From positions 1 through 44,938 of the forward strand of contig JAHEAQ010000033.1 in NCBI GenBank assembly GCA_024642705.1: 44,938 nucleotides of DNA, in the 5' to 3' direction. Below are positions 25,354-34,449 of the stretch, in pieces. Under the pieces are notes generated by a model. That model worked only from the letters and a program-made list of their open reading frames with translations, searched no databases and had not been told where the DNA came from. The translations under genes and the position numbers were made by a program. Each line of letters opens with the position of its first letter. The first letter of the stretch is position 1. The DNA comes from Bacteroidota bacterium (GTDB taxonomy: Bacteria > Bacteroidota > Bacteroidia > Chitinophagales > Saprospiraceae).

Positions 25354-26343
25354 TTAAATATCTTTCCAATTGATTGATTTGAATTTTTCAACTATTAATG
25401 CTGCCAAAACACAAAAGAAAAATGAAATCAGCGCACTTCCAATAACTAATATAGATCTTTTAGGCCTTGATTTTACCAATGGAACTTCAGCGGATTCGAT
25501 TAAATGAATGGCATTAAAATGGGATTCCTTTGCAGATAATAATTGCTTGAATCTTTCTTTATCCAAACTCAATTGAAGTCCAAATTCTTTTTGCTCTTGT
25601 TCAAGAACCGTTACTTTGGATATTCCATTTGTAAATTCACTAATCTGATCCAATATAAAGTCCCTTTGAGATTGAGTTTTAGCAAGACCTAAAGCTTCTG
25701 CTAAGGCTTGCCCTTGATTTTCTGTATCAAAAATACCATATTTCCTTTTCTCTAATTCTATCCTATTTGTGAGTGAATCCAAATTGATAGATTTTTTTGA
25801 AATGTTGCTTTTATAACTTTCGATTAATAATTCCTGACTATTTTTAACTGTTCTTTGAGCTATTTCATTGATCAGGTTTCTTATCCTATTTGCAATTTGC
25901 ATTGCAATTTCTGGATCTTTATCTTCCATAGAGACTTCTATAGCATCGTATTTGTTCTTTTTTGCATCGAACAATTTCTGAAACTTTTCATGTACTTTAA
26001 ATTTTCCTTTTGGCGTGGTTGTTTTTATTTGATAATGCTCTGCTAATTTGAATTCAGAAATTATAGTATTTGCTAATTCGCCAGATCCTGCTATTGACAA
26101 TAACCGGTCAATATCTTCATCTCTTCCATAATAATCCATCGGAATCTCGAAACCTCCTATCGGAGCAGGTTTCGCAAGATCTGAGCTCGCAGCATAAAAT
26201 ATGGTGGTAGCTTGAAAATAATTATCCATGCTAAGTGAAATCAAAATCGTTCCTATTACAGCTATTGTACAGACAAGTACAATCGATTTAAACCACTTTT
26301 TGATAACTTTTATTAATTCTAATAAACTATCTGTATTGTCCAT
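25354..26343 (-). CDS. Wzz-type polysaccharide chain-length determinant
   Basis: A 329-residue protein with the Wzz layout: a cytoplasmic N-terminus, TM1 at ~17-36 (SIVLVCTIAVIGTILISLSM), a long periplasmic helical region (~40-290), and TM2 near the C-terminus preceded by the Pro-rich segment AEVPLVKSRPKRSILVIGS. There is no tyrosine-kinase domain, so it is the short co-polymerase type. It controls the length of polymer made by a Wzy enzyme, which fits the abutting O-antigen ligase/polymerase gene downstream and the flippase 51 bp upstream. Confidence 0.87.
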   Translation of the reverse strand: MDNTDSLLELIKVIKKWFKSIVLVCTIAVIGTILISLSMDNYFQATTIFYAASSDLAKPAPIGGFEIPMDYYGRDEDIDRLLSIAGSGELANTIISEFKLAEHYQIKTTTPKGKFKVHEKFQKLFDAKKNKYDAIEVSMEDKDPEIAMQIANRIRNLINEIAQRTVKNSQELLIESYKSNISKKSINLDSLTNRIELEKRKYGIFDTENQGQALAEALGLAKTQSQRDFILDQISEFTNGISKVTVLEQEQKEFGLQLSLDKERFKQLLSAKESHFNAIHLIESAEVPLVKSRPKRSILVIGSALISFFFCVLAALIVEKFKSINWKDI

Positions 26344-26394
26344 TTAATCGTATTATTTCGCAAAAGTATAAAAAGAATTGTTCCTTCCCTTTAT

Positions 26395-27843
26395 TTATTG
26401 TTTAATCGTTCTAAGTTTCTGAATGTCTTCTATTTTTATTAACTTCAATAAAAATGCCATTAAAATATAAACTAACGTAGAAATCATTATTCCAAGCCAT
26501 AATGAGAGTCCGAAAAAATTCCTAGTGGTATACACCATAACAAAAGCAATACCTAACATTATTAAAAGTCGAAACCAAATATTTCCCGGAATATTTAACT
26601 TAAATATTTGTGTGGCAAATTTCAATTGGAAAATTAAAACGAGAGATTGTGTTATCATCGTTGCAAAGGCTGCCCCTGGGGCACCGAATTTTGGAATTAA
26701 TAACCAATTCAAACCAACATTCATAGCAAATCCACCTATGGCAATTTTATTTAATAGTTTCAGGTTCCCATTTGCAGTCAATAGGGTTCCATAAATATAA
26801 TTCAAGCTTAAAGGCAATCCTGCTATCATTAACCATAATAAACTTTCTGTATACGAATTGTCTATCATTCTATCGTAAAAGAAACTAAGGAGCATATCTC
26901 CTTCAATATAGCTGATGATAATAATTAAAATACTTGCAAGACTTAACAAACTAAATGACCAGATCACCAAAGCATTAACAGATTCTTTTTTGATTATCAT
27001 TTTTGAAAACATCGGAAGTAAGAGAACTGCAAACAAAAAAGTAAAATTGTTAAATGTGTCATACAGCCTAAATGAAGACGCATATTTCCCTGCTTCAAGT
27101 GCGTTATCATTTAATAATTGCTCCAACATTATTCCATCTATTCTTGAATATCCTGCCATAAGGAGTACAAGTGTGGCATATGGTAAACTTTGTTTAAGCA
27201 AACTTGAAGTGAATTTTAAATCAAGATTAAATGAAATTTTATTTATTTTGAAATGAGTATAGATCAAGCAAATCATAAGACTTGTGGACACACTATAAAA
27301 TTGCGCCTTTACAAAATCAATAATTTCAAAGTTTTGCGGTGAATTATTAAACCAAAGAAGATAAGAAAGCCAAATAATAAGAATTAATTTATCTAATACT
27401 GAAAAAAAGCTGTCAGTATAATACTTCCCGATTCCAGATATGTTTGTTCTACAATAAAGTAGAAAAGATAAACTTGCTTGTGTTCCTATGATCCAAACTA
27501 AAATTTCGTTTAAATATTTGCTGTAGTTAAAGAACCATGAACTTATTCCCACGACCAAAATAAATCCAAGTGTAAACAAAACTTTAGAACCCAGAATTTT
27601 AGGTAACAAGTCTTTTAACTGTTCTGGGAATCGGGAAATATTTCTATTGTTGTAATTCTGAATTCCAAGATCTGCGAAAATTTGTTGAATGTAAACAAAA
27701 TTGAATAACGCTAGAAATAGGCCATATTCTTCGGGTCCTACTTTGTTCTGAACTGTGGTATCAATTGCTAAAGCATAAAATGGTTTTATTACCAAATTAA
27801 TCCCTATGAGAAAAAGAAGATTTGCTGTAAATTCCTTTTTCAT
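26395..27843 (-). CDS. Wzx-type oligosaccharide flippase
   Basis: A 482-residue protein with about 12-14 membrane helices of the MATE-like polysaccharide-synthesis superfamily. The beginning (FLIGINLVIKPFYALAIDTTVQNKVGPEEYGLFLALFNFVYI) is typical, as is LPYATLVLLMAGYSRIDGIMLEQLLNDNALEAGKYASSFRLYD in the middle. It moves lipid-linked repeat units across the inner membrane. It is the first gene of the minus-strand flippase-Wzz-ligase set and diverges from the DUF2891 operon across 78 bp. Confidence 0.87.
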   Translation of the reverse strand: MKKEFTANLLFLIGINLVIKPFYALAIDTTVQNKVGPEEYGLFLALFNFVYIQQIFADLGIQNYNNRNISRFPEQLKDLLPKILGSKVLFTLGFILVVGISSWFFNYSKYLNEILVWIIGTQASLSFLLYCRTNISGIGKYYTDSFFSVLDKLILIIWLSYLLWFNNSPQNFEIIDFVKAQFYSVSTSLMICLIYTHFKINKISFNLDLKFTSSLLKQSLPYATLVLLMAGYSRIDGIMLEQLLNDNALEAGKYASSFRLYDTFNNFTFLFAVLLLPMFSKMIIKKESVNALVIWSFSLLSLASILIIIISYIEGDMLLSFFYDRMIDNSYTESLLWLMIAGLPLSLNYIYGTLLTANGNLKLLNKIAIGGFAMNVGLNWLLIPKFGAPGAAFATMITQSLVLIFQLKFATQIFKLNIPGNIWFRLLIMLGIAFVMVYTTRNFFGLSLWLGIMISTLVYILMAFLLKLIKIEDIQKLRTIKQ

Positions 27844-27921
27844 ATTTTTACACCATACTTATATTAAAACAAACACCTATTTTCATAGACCACTTTTTAT
27901 TAATTCTCGAATCATAACACA

Positions 27922-29040
27922 ATGCCGAAAATAAAATTTCTTATTCATGCAAAGTTATCAATAATTGTTCTTTCGTTTTTTACTTCTTTTTCAATCCTTG
28001 GCCAAGATGCAATTTATCTTACTCGTGATCAAAATGGTATTGAGGTTTTAAATACAAATGGCGCTGAATTTTTTGCAAGCTTAGCATTAGCCTGCATCCA
28101 ACAAGAATATCCAAATAAACTCAACCAACAACTTGTAGATGAAAAATTAATCCAAAACCCAAAAGCTCTTCACCCTGCTTTCTACGGTTGTTATGATTGG
28201 CATTCCTCTGTACATGGGCATTGGATGTTGATTCATCTTTTGAAAAAATATCCAAATATGCCTTCCACATCTACAATAATTGAAAAAATTGACCAAAACT
28301 TAAGTTCTGAAAACATCCAGGTTGAATTGAATTACATCCTTCAAGAAAGTAAATCATGGGAACGAATGTATGGTTGGGCTTGGCTACTCAAATTGGGAGA
28401 AGAACTTTATACTTGGGATAATGAATATGGACACAAATGGTACAATAACCTAAAACCTTTGCTCAATTATTTTATCGAACAATATGGAGAGTTTTTAGCT
28501 GTTCAGAAATACCCTGTTCGTACTGGAGTACATCCAAACACAGCCTTTGGATTAAGTTTCGCTTATGATTTTGCTGTGACCACAAAAAGTGAAGAATTCG
28601 AATGGTTGATAAGAAAAACAGCTTTAAAGTATTATCTTAATGACGAAAATTGTCCCGTTTCATGGGAACCCTCTGGAGAAGACTTTTTGTCTCCCTGTTT
28701 GGAAGAGGCAAATTTAATGCGTCGGGTATTGGACTCAAAATCTTTTAATAAATGGTTTGATGATTTTATAGATAAAAAAGAATTAAAAACAATACTGATT
28801 CCTGCAGATGTTGCAGATCGTTCCGATCCTAAAATTGTTCATTTAGATGGCTTGAACTTAAGTCGGGCAACCTGTCTTTTTGGAATTTCTAAAATAATAG
28901 AATCTGAAAAAGCGGCTAAAATGTTAAATGATGCTGCAAATAACCATCTTTCCAAAACGCTACCAAATGTTGCATCTGAAAATTATGAAGGAACTCACTG
29001 GCTTGGAACATTCGCTGTATTTGCATTAAGTTCAAAATAA
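27922..29040 (+). CDS. DUF2891 exported protein
   Basis: A 372-residue protein with a signal peptide (hydrophobic LSIIVLSFFTSFSILGQ near residues 12-28) and the DUF2891 signature HPAFYGCYDWHSSVHGHWMLIHLL. The rest is helical, with blocks such as RTGVHPNTAFGLSFAYDFA and SENYEGTHWLGTFAVFAL. The fold is probably an alpha/alpha barrel as in glycan-active enzymes, but no activity is established. Its stop overlaps the ATG of the next gene by one base (TAATG), so an exported protein and a DNA-repair exonuclease are translationally coupled, which is odd. Confidence 0.82.
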   Translation: MPKIKFLIHAKLSIIVLSFFTSFSILGQDAIYLTRDQNGIEVLNTNGAEFFASLALACIQQEYPNKLNQQLVDEKLIQNPKALHPAFYGCYDWHSSVHGHWMLIHLLKKYPNMPSTSTIIEKIDQNLSSENIQVELNYILQESKSWERMYGWAWLLKLGEELYTWDNEYGHKWYNNLKPLLNYFIEQYGEFLAVQKYPVRTGVHPNTAFGLSFAYDFAVTTKSEEFEWLIRKTALKYYLNDENCPVSWEPSGEDFLSPCLEEANLMRRVLDSKSFNKWFDDFIDKKELKTILIPADVADRSDPKIVHLDGLNLSRATCLFGISKIIESEKAAKMLNDAANNHLSKTLPNVASENYEGTHWLGTFAVFALSSK

Positions 29041-30035
29041 TGAGCAATCTTTTAATTTATACAAAAAAAGGAATATACTGTGAAATAGCTGATGTATATA
29101 TTGATCCTTGGAAAAAAGTATCGAAAGCATTCATTACACATGGACACTCTGATCATGCAAGACCTGGATCTTCACAATATATTTGTGTTAATGAGTCAAA
29201 AAATATTATCAAATATCGCCTTAAAACACAGAATGTATCAAGCATAGCTTATGGAGAAGAAATATATGTGAATGGTGTTAAATTTTCATTTCACCCTGCA
29301 GGTCATATCATTGGTTCCGCCCAAATTAGAGTAGAATATAAGGATGAAATATGGGTTGTTTCGGGTGATTACAAAACTGAAAACGACCAGTTTTCTGGAA
29401 ATTTTGAATCTATTCCCTGTCATACTTTTATTACTGAAAGCACTTTTGGCCTACCTATTTTTAATTGGAAACCTCAGGATAAAGTTTTAAGTGAAATCAA
29501 CAATTGGTGGTCAACTAATAAGTCAAATGATAAAATAAGTTGCCTTACAGCCTATTCTTTAGGTAAGGCTCAGCGTTTAATCTCTGGTCTGGATTCTTCT
29601 ATAGGAAAAATATTTACCCATTCTACCATTGAAAATACAAATAAAGTCATCCGCGATTCAGGGATTTTTCTTCAAAAAACAGAACTTTTAACCCCAGAAA
29701 CAACAAAAAAAGCCTTAAAAGGGAGCATTCTGTTGGCTTCATCGTCATTAATTGATTCAGAATGGCAAAAAAAATATGGCGAAACAGAAATTGCAACAGC
29801 ATCTGGATGGATGAATGTAAAAAAAACCAGCCGTTGGGGAGGTGTTGATACTGGTTTTGTGCTCTCAGATCATGCAGACTGGTCTGGGTTGTTGGAAGCA
29901 ATTAAAGCAACTAAGGCTGAAAAAATTTATGTAACCCACGGTTATTCAGATTCTTTTTCAAGATACTTAAGGTCAATTGGATACGATGCTGAAATACTTG
30001 AGACTGAATATTCTGGAGAAAATATTGAAGATTAG
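29040..30035 (+). CDS. Ligase-associated DNA damage response exonuclease (MBL/beta-CASP fold)
   Basis: A 331-residue nuclease of the metallo-beta-lactamase fold, TIGR04122 type. Zinc-binding motifs are complete: THGHSDHARPG (motif 2), HPAGHIIGSAQI (motif 3), SGDYKTEND (motif 4), and beta-CASP-type histidines in SDHADW and THGYSD near the C-terminus. Family members sit beside an ATP-dependent DNA ligase in a repair cassette with an Lhr-like helicase and a PdeM-type phosphoesterase. Here the ligase homologue follows by 10 bp, but no helicase or phosphoesterase is in the window. The start overlaps the DUF2891 stop. Confidence 0.92.
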   Translation: MSNLLIYTKKGIYCEIADVYIDPWKKVSKAFITHGHSDHARPGSSQYICVNESKNIIKYRLKTQNVSSIAYGEEIYVNGVKFSFHPAGHIIGSAQIRVEYKDEIWVVSGDYKTENDQFSGNFESIPCHTFITESTFGLPIFNWKPQDKVLSEINNWWSTNKSNDKISCLTAYSLGKAQRLISGLDSSIGKIFTHSTIENTNKVIRDSGIFLQKTELLTPETTKKALKGSILLASSSLIDSEWQKKYGETEIATASGWMNVKKTSRWGGVDTGFVLSDHADWSGLLEAIKATKAEKIYVTHGYSDSFSRYLRSIGYDAEILETEYSGENIED

Positions 30036-30045
30036 CAATATAAAC

Positions 30046-31626
30046 ATGAACCGATTTACCTTATTATATCACCAAATAGAACACTCAAATTCTCCCAAAA
30101 AGAAAGTGCAGGCATTTATAGATTATTTTTCAAGTGTCCCTGACCGGGATAAATTGTGGGCAATCGGTTTATTTACCAATAAAAGACCAAAAAAAATTGT
30201 TGACCTCATAATATTGAGACTTTGGGTAACTGATCTTATTTGTATACCAGATTGGCTTTTCGATGAATCTTTAGCTGTCGTTTCAGATCAATGTGAAACA
30301 ATTGGTTTGTTGGTTTCTAAGAAAAAAGACTCCGACGAAAAATCTCTTTCTGAATGGATGCAAGAAATTTCAGACTTTTCTAAAAAAAACGAGGATGATA
30401 TCAAAGAGTGGGTCATTGACTCTTGGAACAATCTGGATAATAATGAAAGAATCCTTTTCAATAAGCTAATCACGGGAGGTTTTAGGAAGTCTGTTTCGGT
30501 GAACATAATTTCAAAAGCCCTTTCGATTTTCTATGATATAGAAAAAACTCATTTTGCACATCGCCTTGTCGGAAAATGGAACCCCATTAATTCCCATTTC
30601 AATGAATTATTGTTAACTGAAAACTATAAAGATTATCTTTCCAGGCCTTTTGAATTTATGTTTACTACTGAACTTCAAACCGATCCCTCATTATTAGGAA
30701 CAGCGCAAGATTGGTTAGCTGAATGGAACTTGAATGGCCTTCGGGCACAATTAATATATAGAAATAACGAATTATTCGTCTGGACCACAGCGGGTGAATT
30801 GGTCACAGATTATTTCCCTACTTTGAAAAAAATATGTTTAGCAATTAATTATGATTTTGTGGTAGACGGTGTAATTATTGGTATGCAGAATAAAAAAATT
30901 CTTCCATCCTCAGAATTAACTAAATTAATCCATCGAAAAACGATTACAAATAAATCTACATCTGCTATTGAGTTTGAATTTATGGCATTTGATGTATTGG
31001 AATATCGCTCGAATGATACCAGAAAGCAACCATTAATAAAAAGAAAATCTTTATTAAATAACTTAAAAGAAGACTCTTTTTGCAATGTTCTAAAAATATC
31101 TGAAGAAATAAATTTTGAAAATTGGAATCAAATCAACGCGAAAATCAATGATCTTGAAACGCGTAAATCAGAAAGTTTAATTTTAAAAGAAAAATCAGCA
31201 CCATATGAAATCGTTTCTAATCCATTTTGGTGGAAATTGAAAGCTGAACCATATTCCGTTCTTGCCGTGCTGACTTATGCTCAAAAAAGTCCGGAAAGAG
31301 GATCATTAAATTATGTGGAATTTACTTTCGGACTTTGGGAAGACCAAGACTTGATAAGTTTTGCAAAGACACCAATTGATTTACCAGAAGATGAAATTGT
31401 AGAAATAATCCAATTTGTTCGAAAAAATACAATTGAACGATTTGGACCTGTTTATTCCATCTCTGCAGAATTGGTTTTTGAAATTTCATTTGAAAATATT
31501 CATCCTTCAAAACGCCACAAATCTGGAATCCAACTAAAAAATCCAAATATTAAAAAATGGCACAAGGAAATTAATGCAAAAGATGCTCATAGATTGAAAG
31601 ATCTTATGTTATTCCTCAAAAACTAA
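30046..31626 (+). CDS. ATP-dependent DNA ligase homologue with degenerate active site (pseudo-ligase)
   Basis: About 526 residues from the ATG at 30046, the usual length. An in-frame ATG at 29977 lies inside the exonuclease gene and is rejected. The N-terminal helical domain, nucleotidyltransferase domain and OB-fold are recognisable, but motif I, normally E-K-x-D-G-x-R around the AMP-accepting Lys, reads EWNLNGLR: Asn228 replaces Lys and Asn230 replaces Asp. The Arg region of motif Ia reads WTTAGELVTD. Motif III has Val276 where Glu is expected (VVDGVIIG). Motif V keeps Lys381 (LILKEKSAPY) but EG is ES, and WWKLK keeps its lysines. It is unlikely to be self-adenylated, yet the frame is open and full length, suggesting a retained non-catalytic role with the exonuclease. 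Confidence 0.88.
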   Translation: MNRFTLLYHQIEHSNSPKKKVQAFIDYFSSVPDRDKLWAIGLFTNKRPKKIVDLIILRLWVTDLICIPDWLFDESLAVVSDQCETIGLLVSKKKDSDEKSLSEWMQEISDFSKKNEDDIKEWVIDSWNNLDNNERILFNKLITGGFRKSVSVNIISKALSIFYDIEKTHFAHRLVGKWNPINSHFNELLLTENYKDYLSRPFEFMFTTELQTDPSLLGTAQDWLAEWNLNGLRAQLIYRNNELFVWTTAGELVTDYFPTLKKICLAINYDFVVDGVIIGMQNKKILPSSELTKLIHRKTITNKSTSAIEFEFMAFDVLEYRSNDTRKQPLIKRKSLLNNLKEDSFCNVLKISEEINFENWNQINAKINDLETRKSESLILKEKSAPYEIVSNPFWWKLKAEPYSVLAVLTYAQKSPERGSLNYVEFTFGLWEDQDLISFAKTPIDLPEDEIVEIIQFVRKNTIERFGPVYSISAELVFEISFENIHPSKRHKSGIQLKNPNIKKWHKEINAKDAHRLKDLMLFLKN

Positions 31627-31655
31627 TGTCGATAAATCTTTATTATAACGCCGTA

Positions 31656-33482
31656 TCATTTGCAAATAAAGACTTCTGTTAAAGTATTATCGACACCATA
31701 ACCGTGATATTTTGCACAGTTTCTGGAAATGTATTCGATTAATTCCGGTCTTAAATGATAGGTTTTGTGAGTCGCCCACGTTACCCACGCTCCATTTTCG
31801 AATTGTCGAACGTCTTGTTGAAATTGCTGAAGACTATATTGTCTATTATTGAGCATATCTATTCTTCTTGTTGTTTTTCCCATTCCTGGAAAGTACATAT
31901 CTCCAAGATATAACCCAATGATGCCCTCTTTTTCAGGATTAATATTTTTCGTTATTGTCGTGTAAGCTTTAGATGAAAACTGAGCTTCTGGATATTTATG
32001 ATAGATCCATTCGTATTGATTTGTAAAATTTACAATTGCTAAAACAGCAATTAAAACTGGTAAAATAACTTTTTGCCAATTTTTTTCTAACAGACCATTC
32101 GCTTTATACAGCAACCCTATAATTAACATATAAGAAAACGGAAGAAGATGGATGATATATCGAAAATGAGCCTGGAAATCAATGATGTACACATAAAACA
32201 AAAACGAAACAGCAACTAAAAAGTAAAGCGCAATAGTTTCAGTTTTTATTTTACCATAAACCACGAACAATAGACTTCCCACCAACAACCCAATTGTTAA
32301 GCTTGTTGGAAATGGGTATCCTAAGAAATCTTTTATATAACCTTCCTTGTAAACTTCAAAAAATACGAATTTTCCTTCTATCGTAGATGCTAACAACTTA
32401 CTGTTCAAGGCAAAAACACCAATACTTCCAATTATTAATGGAATTAAAAGACGAACTTGCTTTTTGACGATCAACAAATACAGAAACAATGGAAATATCA
32501 AAGGAAAAATGATAAATGATAATTTGTGAATCTGAATACTGAAATACAATAATACCAACGTCCCAAGTACCATCATCCAATCATAATTAAGGTACTTTTG
32601 GGTCCATTTTCGATTTTCATAAATAAATTTTGGCTTGTATTTTTCTGTTGTTAATATTTGATACATCATATAATACAAAAGCACAAAAAATGGTATCAAG
32701 ACAGCATACATTCTTACTCTACGAAAATAAACGATGAAATATGGGTTCATTATGCAGGCAAAAGTTACCAATAATGCAGCTATTCTGTTTTTTAAAAAAA
32801 AGTTAGAAACTCCATATAAAATAATAATAAATAAAACTCCAAAAAAACCAGAAACCATTCTTGTTGACCATTCTGACAGTCCGAATATTTTTATACTTTG
32901 TGCAACCATCCAGGTGTGTGGCCATGCCCTTTTGTAAACATCTGTTCCTGGTTCATCCATCCAAAAATTCCATTTCGCAAATGTTCCAGAATCCAAATAT
33001 CCTTTAGCTGCTTTTACAACTAATGGTTCGTCTGGTAACCAATCATAATAAGATAATTCAAAGCCATAAATTAAACCTCCTAAAATGCATAAACCAATTA
33101 ATGCCATCTTAAAAAATATCGGCTCAACTTTCCATTTTTTAGCTAAAAACCCTATTATTGGTATGGATGAAAGCCTTGGATTTTTGTTTTGAAATTGATC
33201 CATCGACTTTTGTTCCAATTCTTGACGAACGAACCAATTTTCTTCAGAATCTAATAAGCGATCCCTGTTTAAATATATAAAAGGGATCAAACAAATCGCA
33301 AAAACGATTCCAAAGTAAAGTTCAACGTTGGAACTATTGAATAACACTGGTTTATAATATGTGGATAGTGTAATTATAGTTTGAAGCAATAAAATAAGAA
33401 TCAAGGCATAACCAAGAAATTGTTTTATAAAAACATTTGATGTTTTTGGCTTTGAATTTGGTTTTGGTTTTGATTTCTTCAT
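31656..33482 (-). CDS. GT39-family (ArnT/PMT-like) membrane glycosyltransferase
   Basis: A 608-residue polytopic protein. After a Lys/Pro/Ser-rich cytoplasmic tail and several helices comes the first periplasmic loop with the acidic pair of the family (YYDWLPDEPLVVKAAKGYLDSG). PMT_2-type segments follow (SIKIFGLSEWSTRMVSGFFGVLFIIILYGV and NPYFIVYFRRVRMYAVLIPFFVLLYYM). Such enzymes transfer sugars from polyprenyl-phosphate donors to lipids, glycans or proteins on the periplasmic side. It converges with the ligase homologue (29 bp) and has no same-strand partner, with 1.25 kb of repeats upstream. Acceptor is unknown; a role in the surrounding surface-glycan region is likely. Confidence 0.82.
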   Translation of the reverse strand: MKKSKPKPNSKPKTSNVFIKQFLGYALILILLLQTIITLSTYYKPVLFNSSNVELYFGIVFAICLIPFIYLNRDRLLDSEENWFVRQELEQKSMDQFQNKNPRLSSIPIIGFLAKKWKVEPIFFKMALIGLCILGGLIYGFELSYYDWLPDEPLVVKAAKGYLDSGTFAKWNFWMDEPGTDVYKRAWPHTWMVAQSIKIFGLSEWSTRMVSGFFGVLFIIILYGVSNFFLKNRIAALLVTFACIMNPYFIVYFRRVRMYAVLIPFFVLLYYMMYQILTTEKYKPKFIYENRKWTQKYLNYDWMMVLGTLVLLYFSIQIHKLSFIIFPLIFPLFLYLLIVKKQVRLLIPLIIGSIGVFALNSKLLASTIEGKFVFFEVYKEGYIKDFLGYPFPTSLTIGLLVGSLLFVVYGKIKTETIALYFLVAVSFLFYVYIIDFQAHFRYIIHLLPFSYMLIIGLLYKANGLLEKNWQKVILPVLIAVLAIVNFTNQYEWIYHKYPEAQFSSKAYTTITKNINPEKEGIIGLYLGDMYFPGMGKTTRRIDMLNNRQYSLQQFQQDVRQFENGAWVTWATHKTYHLRPELIEYISRNCAKYHGYGVDNTLTEVFICK

Positions 33483-33694
33483 TTAATATTTTTCTTCAAA
33501 ATTGTTATTCTCTCTAAGGGGAATATTTATGAACTTCAGGATAAATTTTTTCGAAAAATATAAAAATCTGTGAGTAATTCCTAATCCCATTCTTTTCATA
33601 GTCTAGGTTAATAAAGTTAATGTAAAATCCTTGAATAGTTTTGTCATCATTTTTGGTCAAAAATGCCGCCAAAACAAGGTTCTTGGTTAATTCT

Positions 33695-33742
33695 TAGCCC
33701 CGGGTTGCACCCAGGGCTACAGATATTGCAGCCCTACGGGCT
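33695..33742. repeat. REP-like palindromic element
   Basis: TAGCCC (33695-33700) pairs with GGGCTA (33714-33719) around the nested GGGT-TGC-ACCC, and a second hairpin AGCCC-TAC-GGGCT (33730-33742) follows. The GGGTTGCACCCAGGGCTA ... GCCCTACGGGC pattern is a widespread bacterial intergenic repeat type. It sits about 210 bp upstream of the GT39 start. Confidence 0.6.
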
Positions 33743-33770
33743 TATCAGTACTCAGTGCTTACATTTACAA

Positions 33771-33795
33771 TGTACTGACATTCATCGTCAGTACA
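33771..33795. repeat. Perfect 9-bp inverted repeat hairpin
   Basis: TGTACTGAC (33771-33779), a 7-nt loop, then GTCAGTACA (33787-33795). It follows the REP-like element directly and may be part of it. No clear T tract follows on either strand. Confidence 0.55.
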
Positions 33796-33857
33796 AAAAC
33801 TTCATTAAACCTGAGTATTTACAATTCTAATTATTATAATAAATATCCATTCAATAG

Positions 33858-33880
33858 GTGTTTTTCAACAGCATAGAGAG
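33858..33880 (+). repeat. Repeat module A, copy 1 (23 bp)
   Basis: GTGTTTTTCAACAGCATAGA plus GAG is identical to 34422-34444. Here it is followed by the palindromic element rather than directly by module B. Confidence 0.8.
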
Positions 33881-34058
33881 TTGAACCCGAAATATCCATT
33901 AGACCATCTATTACAACTTGAAAATGCTGCAAAATTGGTCACTGTGTTAAGTTTTCCTCGGTCACCATAGTGGGAACTATGATTCCCTCGCAAAACTTCC
34001 AATTTTATTGCTTTTTCAAGTCTCATAACGAAGCCCTAATGAATAATTCGGGTTTGAA
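33881..34058. mobile_element. ~178-bp imperfect palindromic (MITE-like) insertion
   Basis: The left half starts TTGAACCCGAAATATCCATT, and the reverse complement of the right end starts TTCAAACCCGAATTATTCATT. Pairing continues inward through ACTTGAAAATGC / ACTTGAAAAAGC, CAAAATTGG / TAAAATTGG and AAGTTTTCCTCGG / AAGTTTTGCGAGG to a central CATAGT-GGGA-ACTATG (33966-33981). The whole element can therefore fold as one long hairpin. It separates repeat modules A and B, which are only 5 bp apart in the second copy, so it looks inserted. It encodes no protein. No clear target duplication is visible. Confidence 0.65.
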
Positions 34059-34261
34059 TCGCAGAAAATCGGGAAGCCTTGGACCGATTTTCCGATTTTT
34101 ATTTCTGGTTTTCCTTGTGAATGGAATTTTGTTAAATAGATAGAATTCTTGCTTGAAAAAATAATCTCGAATGCTATATACAAGGAAAAATGCCTTTGAA
34201 AAACTGACTTTTTTGTTTCGTTTTTTGGTCACTCAAAAAATGAAAAATTAGCTCTTACTTC
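34057..34261 (+). repeat. Repeat module B, copy 1 (205 bp)
   Basis: It is identical base for base, by eye, to 34450-34654 (offset 393). It contains AAAATCGG ... CCGATTTT inverted repeats near its left end. Identity over 205 non-coding bases indicates recent duplication or gene conversion. Confidence 0.85.
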
Positions 34262-34421
34262 CAATATTATTTATCTATTAGGTTAACAAATTCAACCAAT
34301 TAAATAAAAGTAATAATTCCCAAGGGAAGACGACTTGCGAGGATCATTTTTTCAATATCACACAATAATGAATTATATATATTATTAATTTTCGCTTACT
34401 TTCAGAATTAATTCATTAGAA

Positions 34422-34444
34422 GTGTTTTTCAACAGCATAGAGAG
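34422..34444 (+). repeat. Repeat module A, copy 2 (23 bp)
   Basis: It is identical to 33858-33880. It is separated from module B by only ATAAA (34445-34449), showing the uninterrupted arrangement. Confidence 0.8.
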
Positions 34445-34449
34445 ATAAA

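Noticed and set aside
29977-30045. Upstream in-frame ATG for the ligase homologue
   Set aside because: It lies inside the exonuclease gene and adds 23 residues not matching the family; the ATG at 30046, 10 bp after the exonuclease stop, gives the normal N-terminus.
34023-34232. A 69-residue basic frame on the minus strand, repeated almost identically at 34416-34625
   Set aside because: Both lie in the exact 205-bp repeat, so the identity is explained by the DNA duplication; composition is AT-driven, with no recognisable domain. Kept as repeat, not gene.
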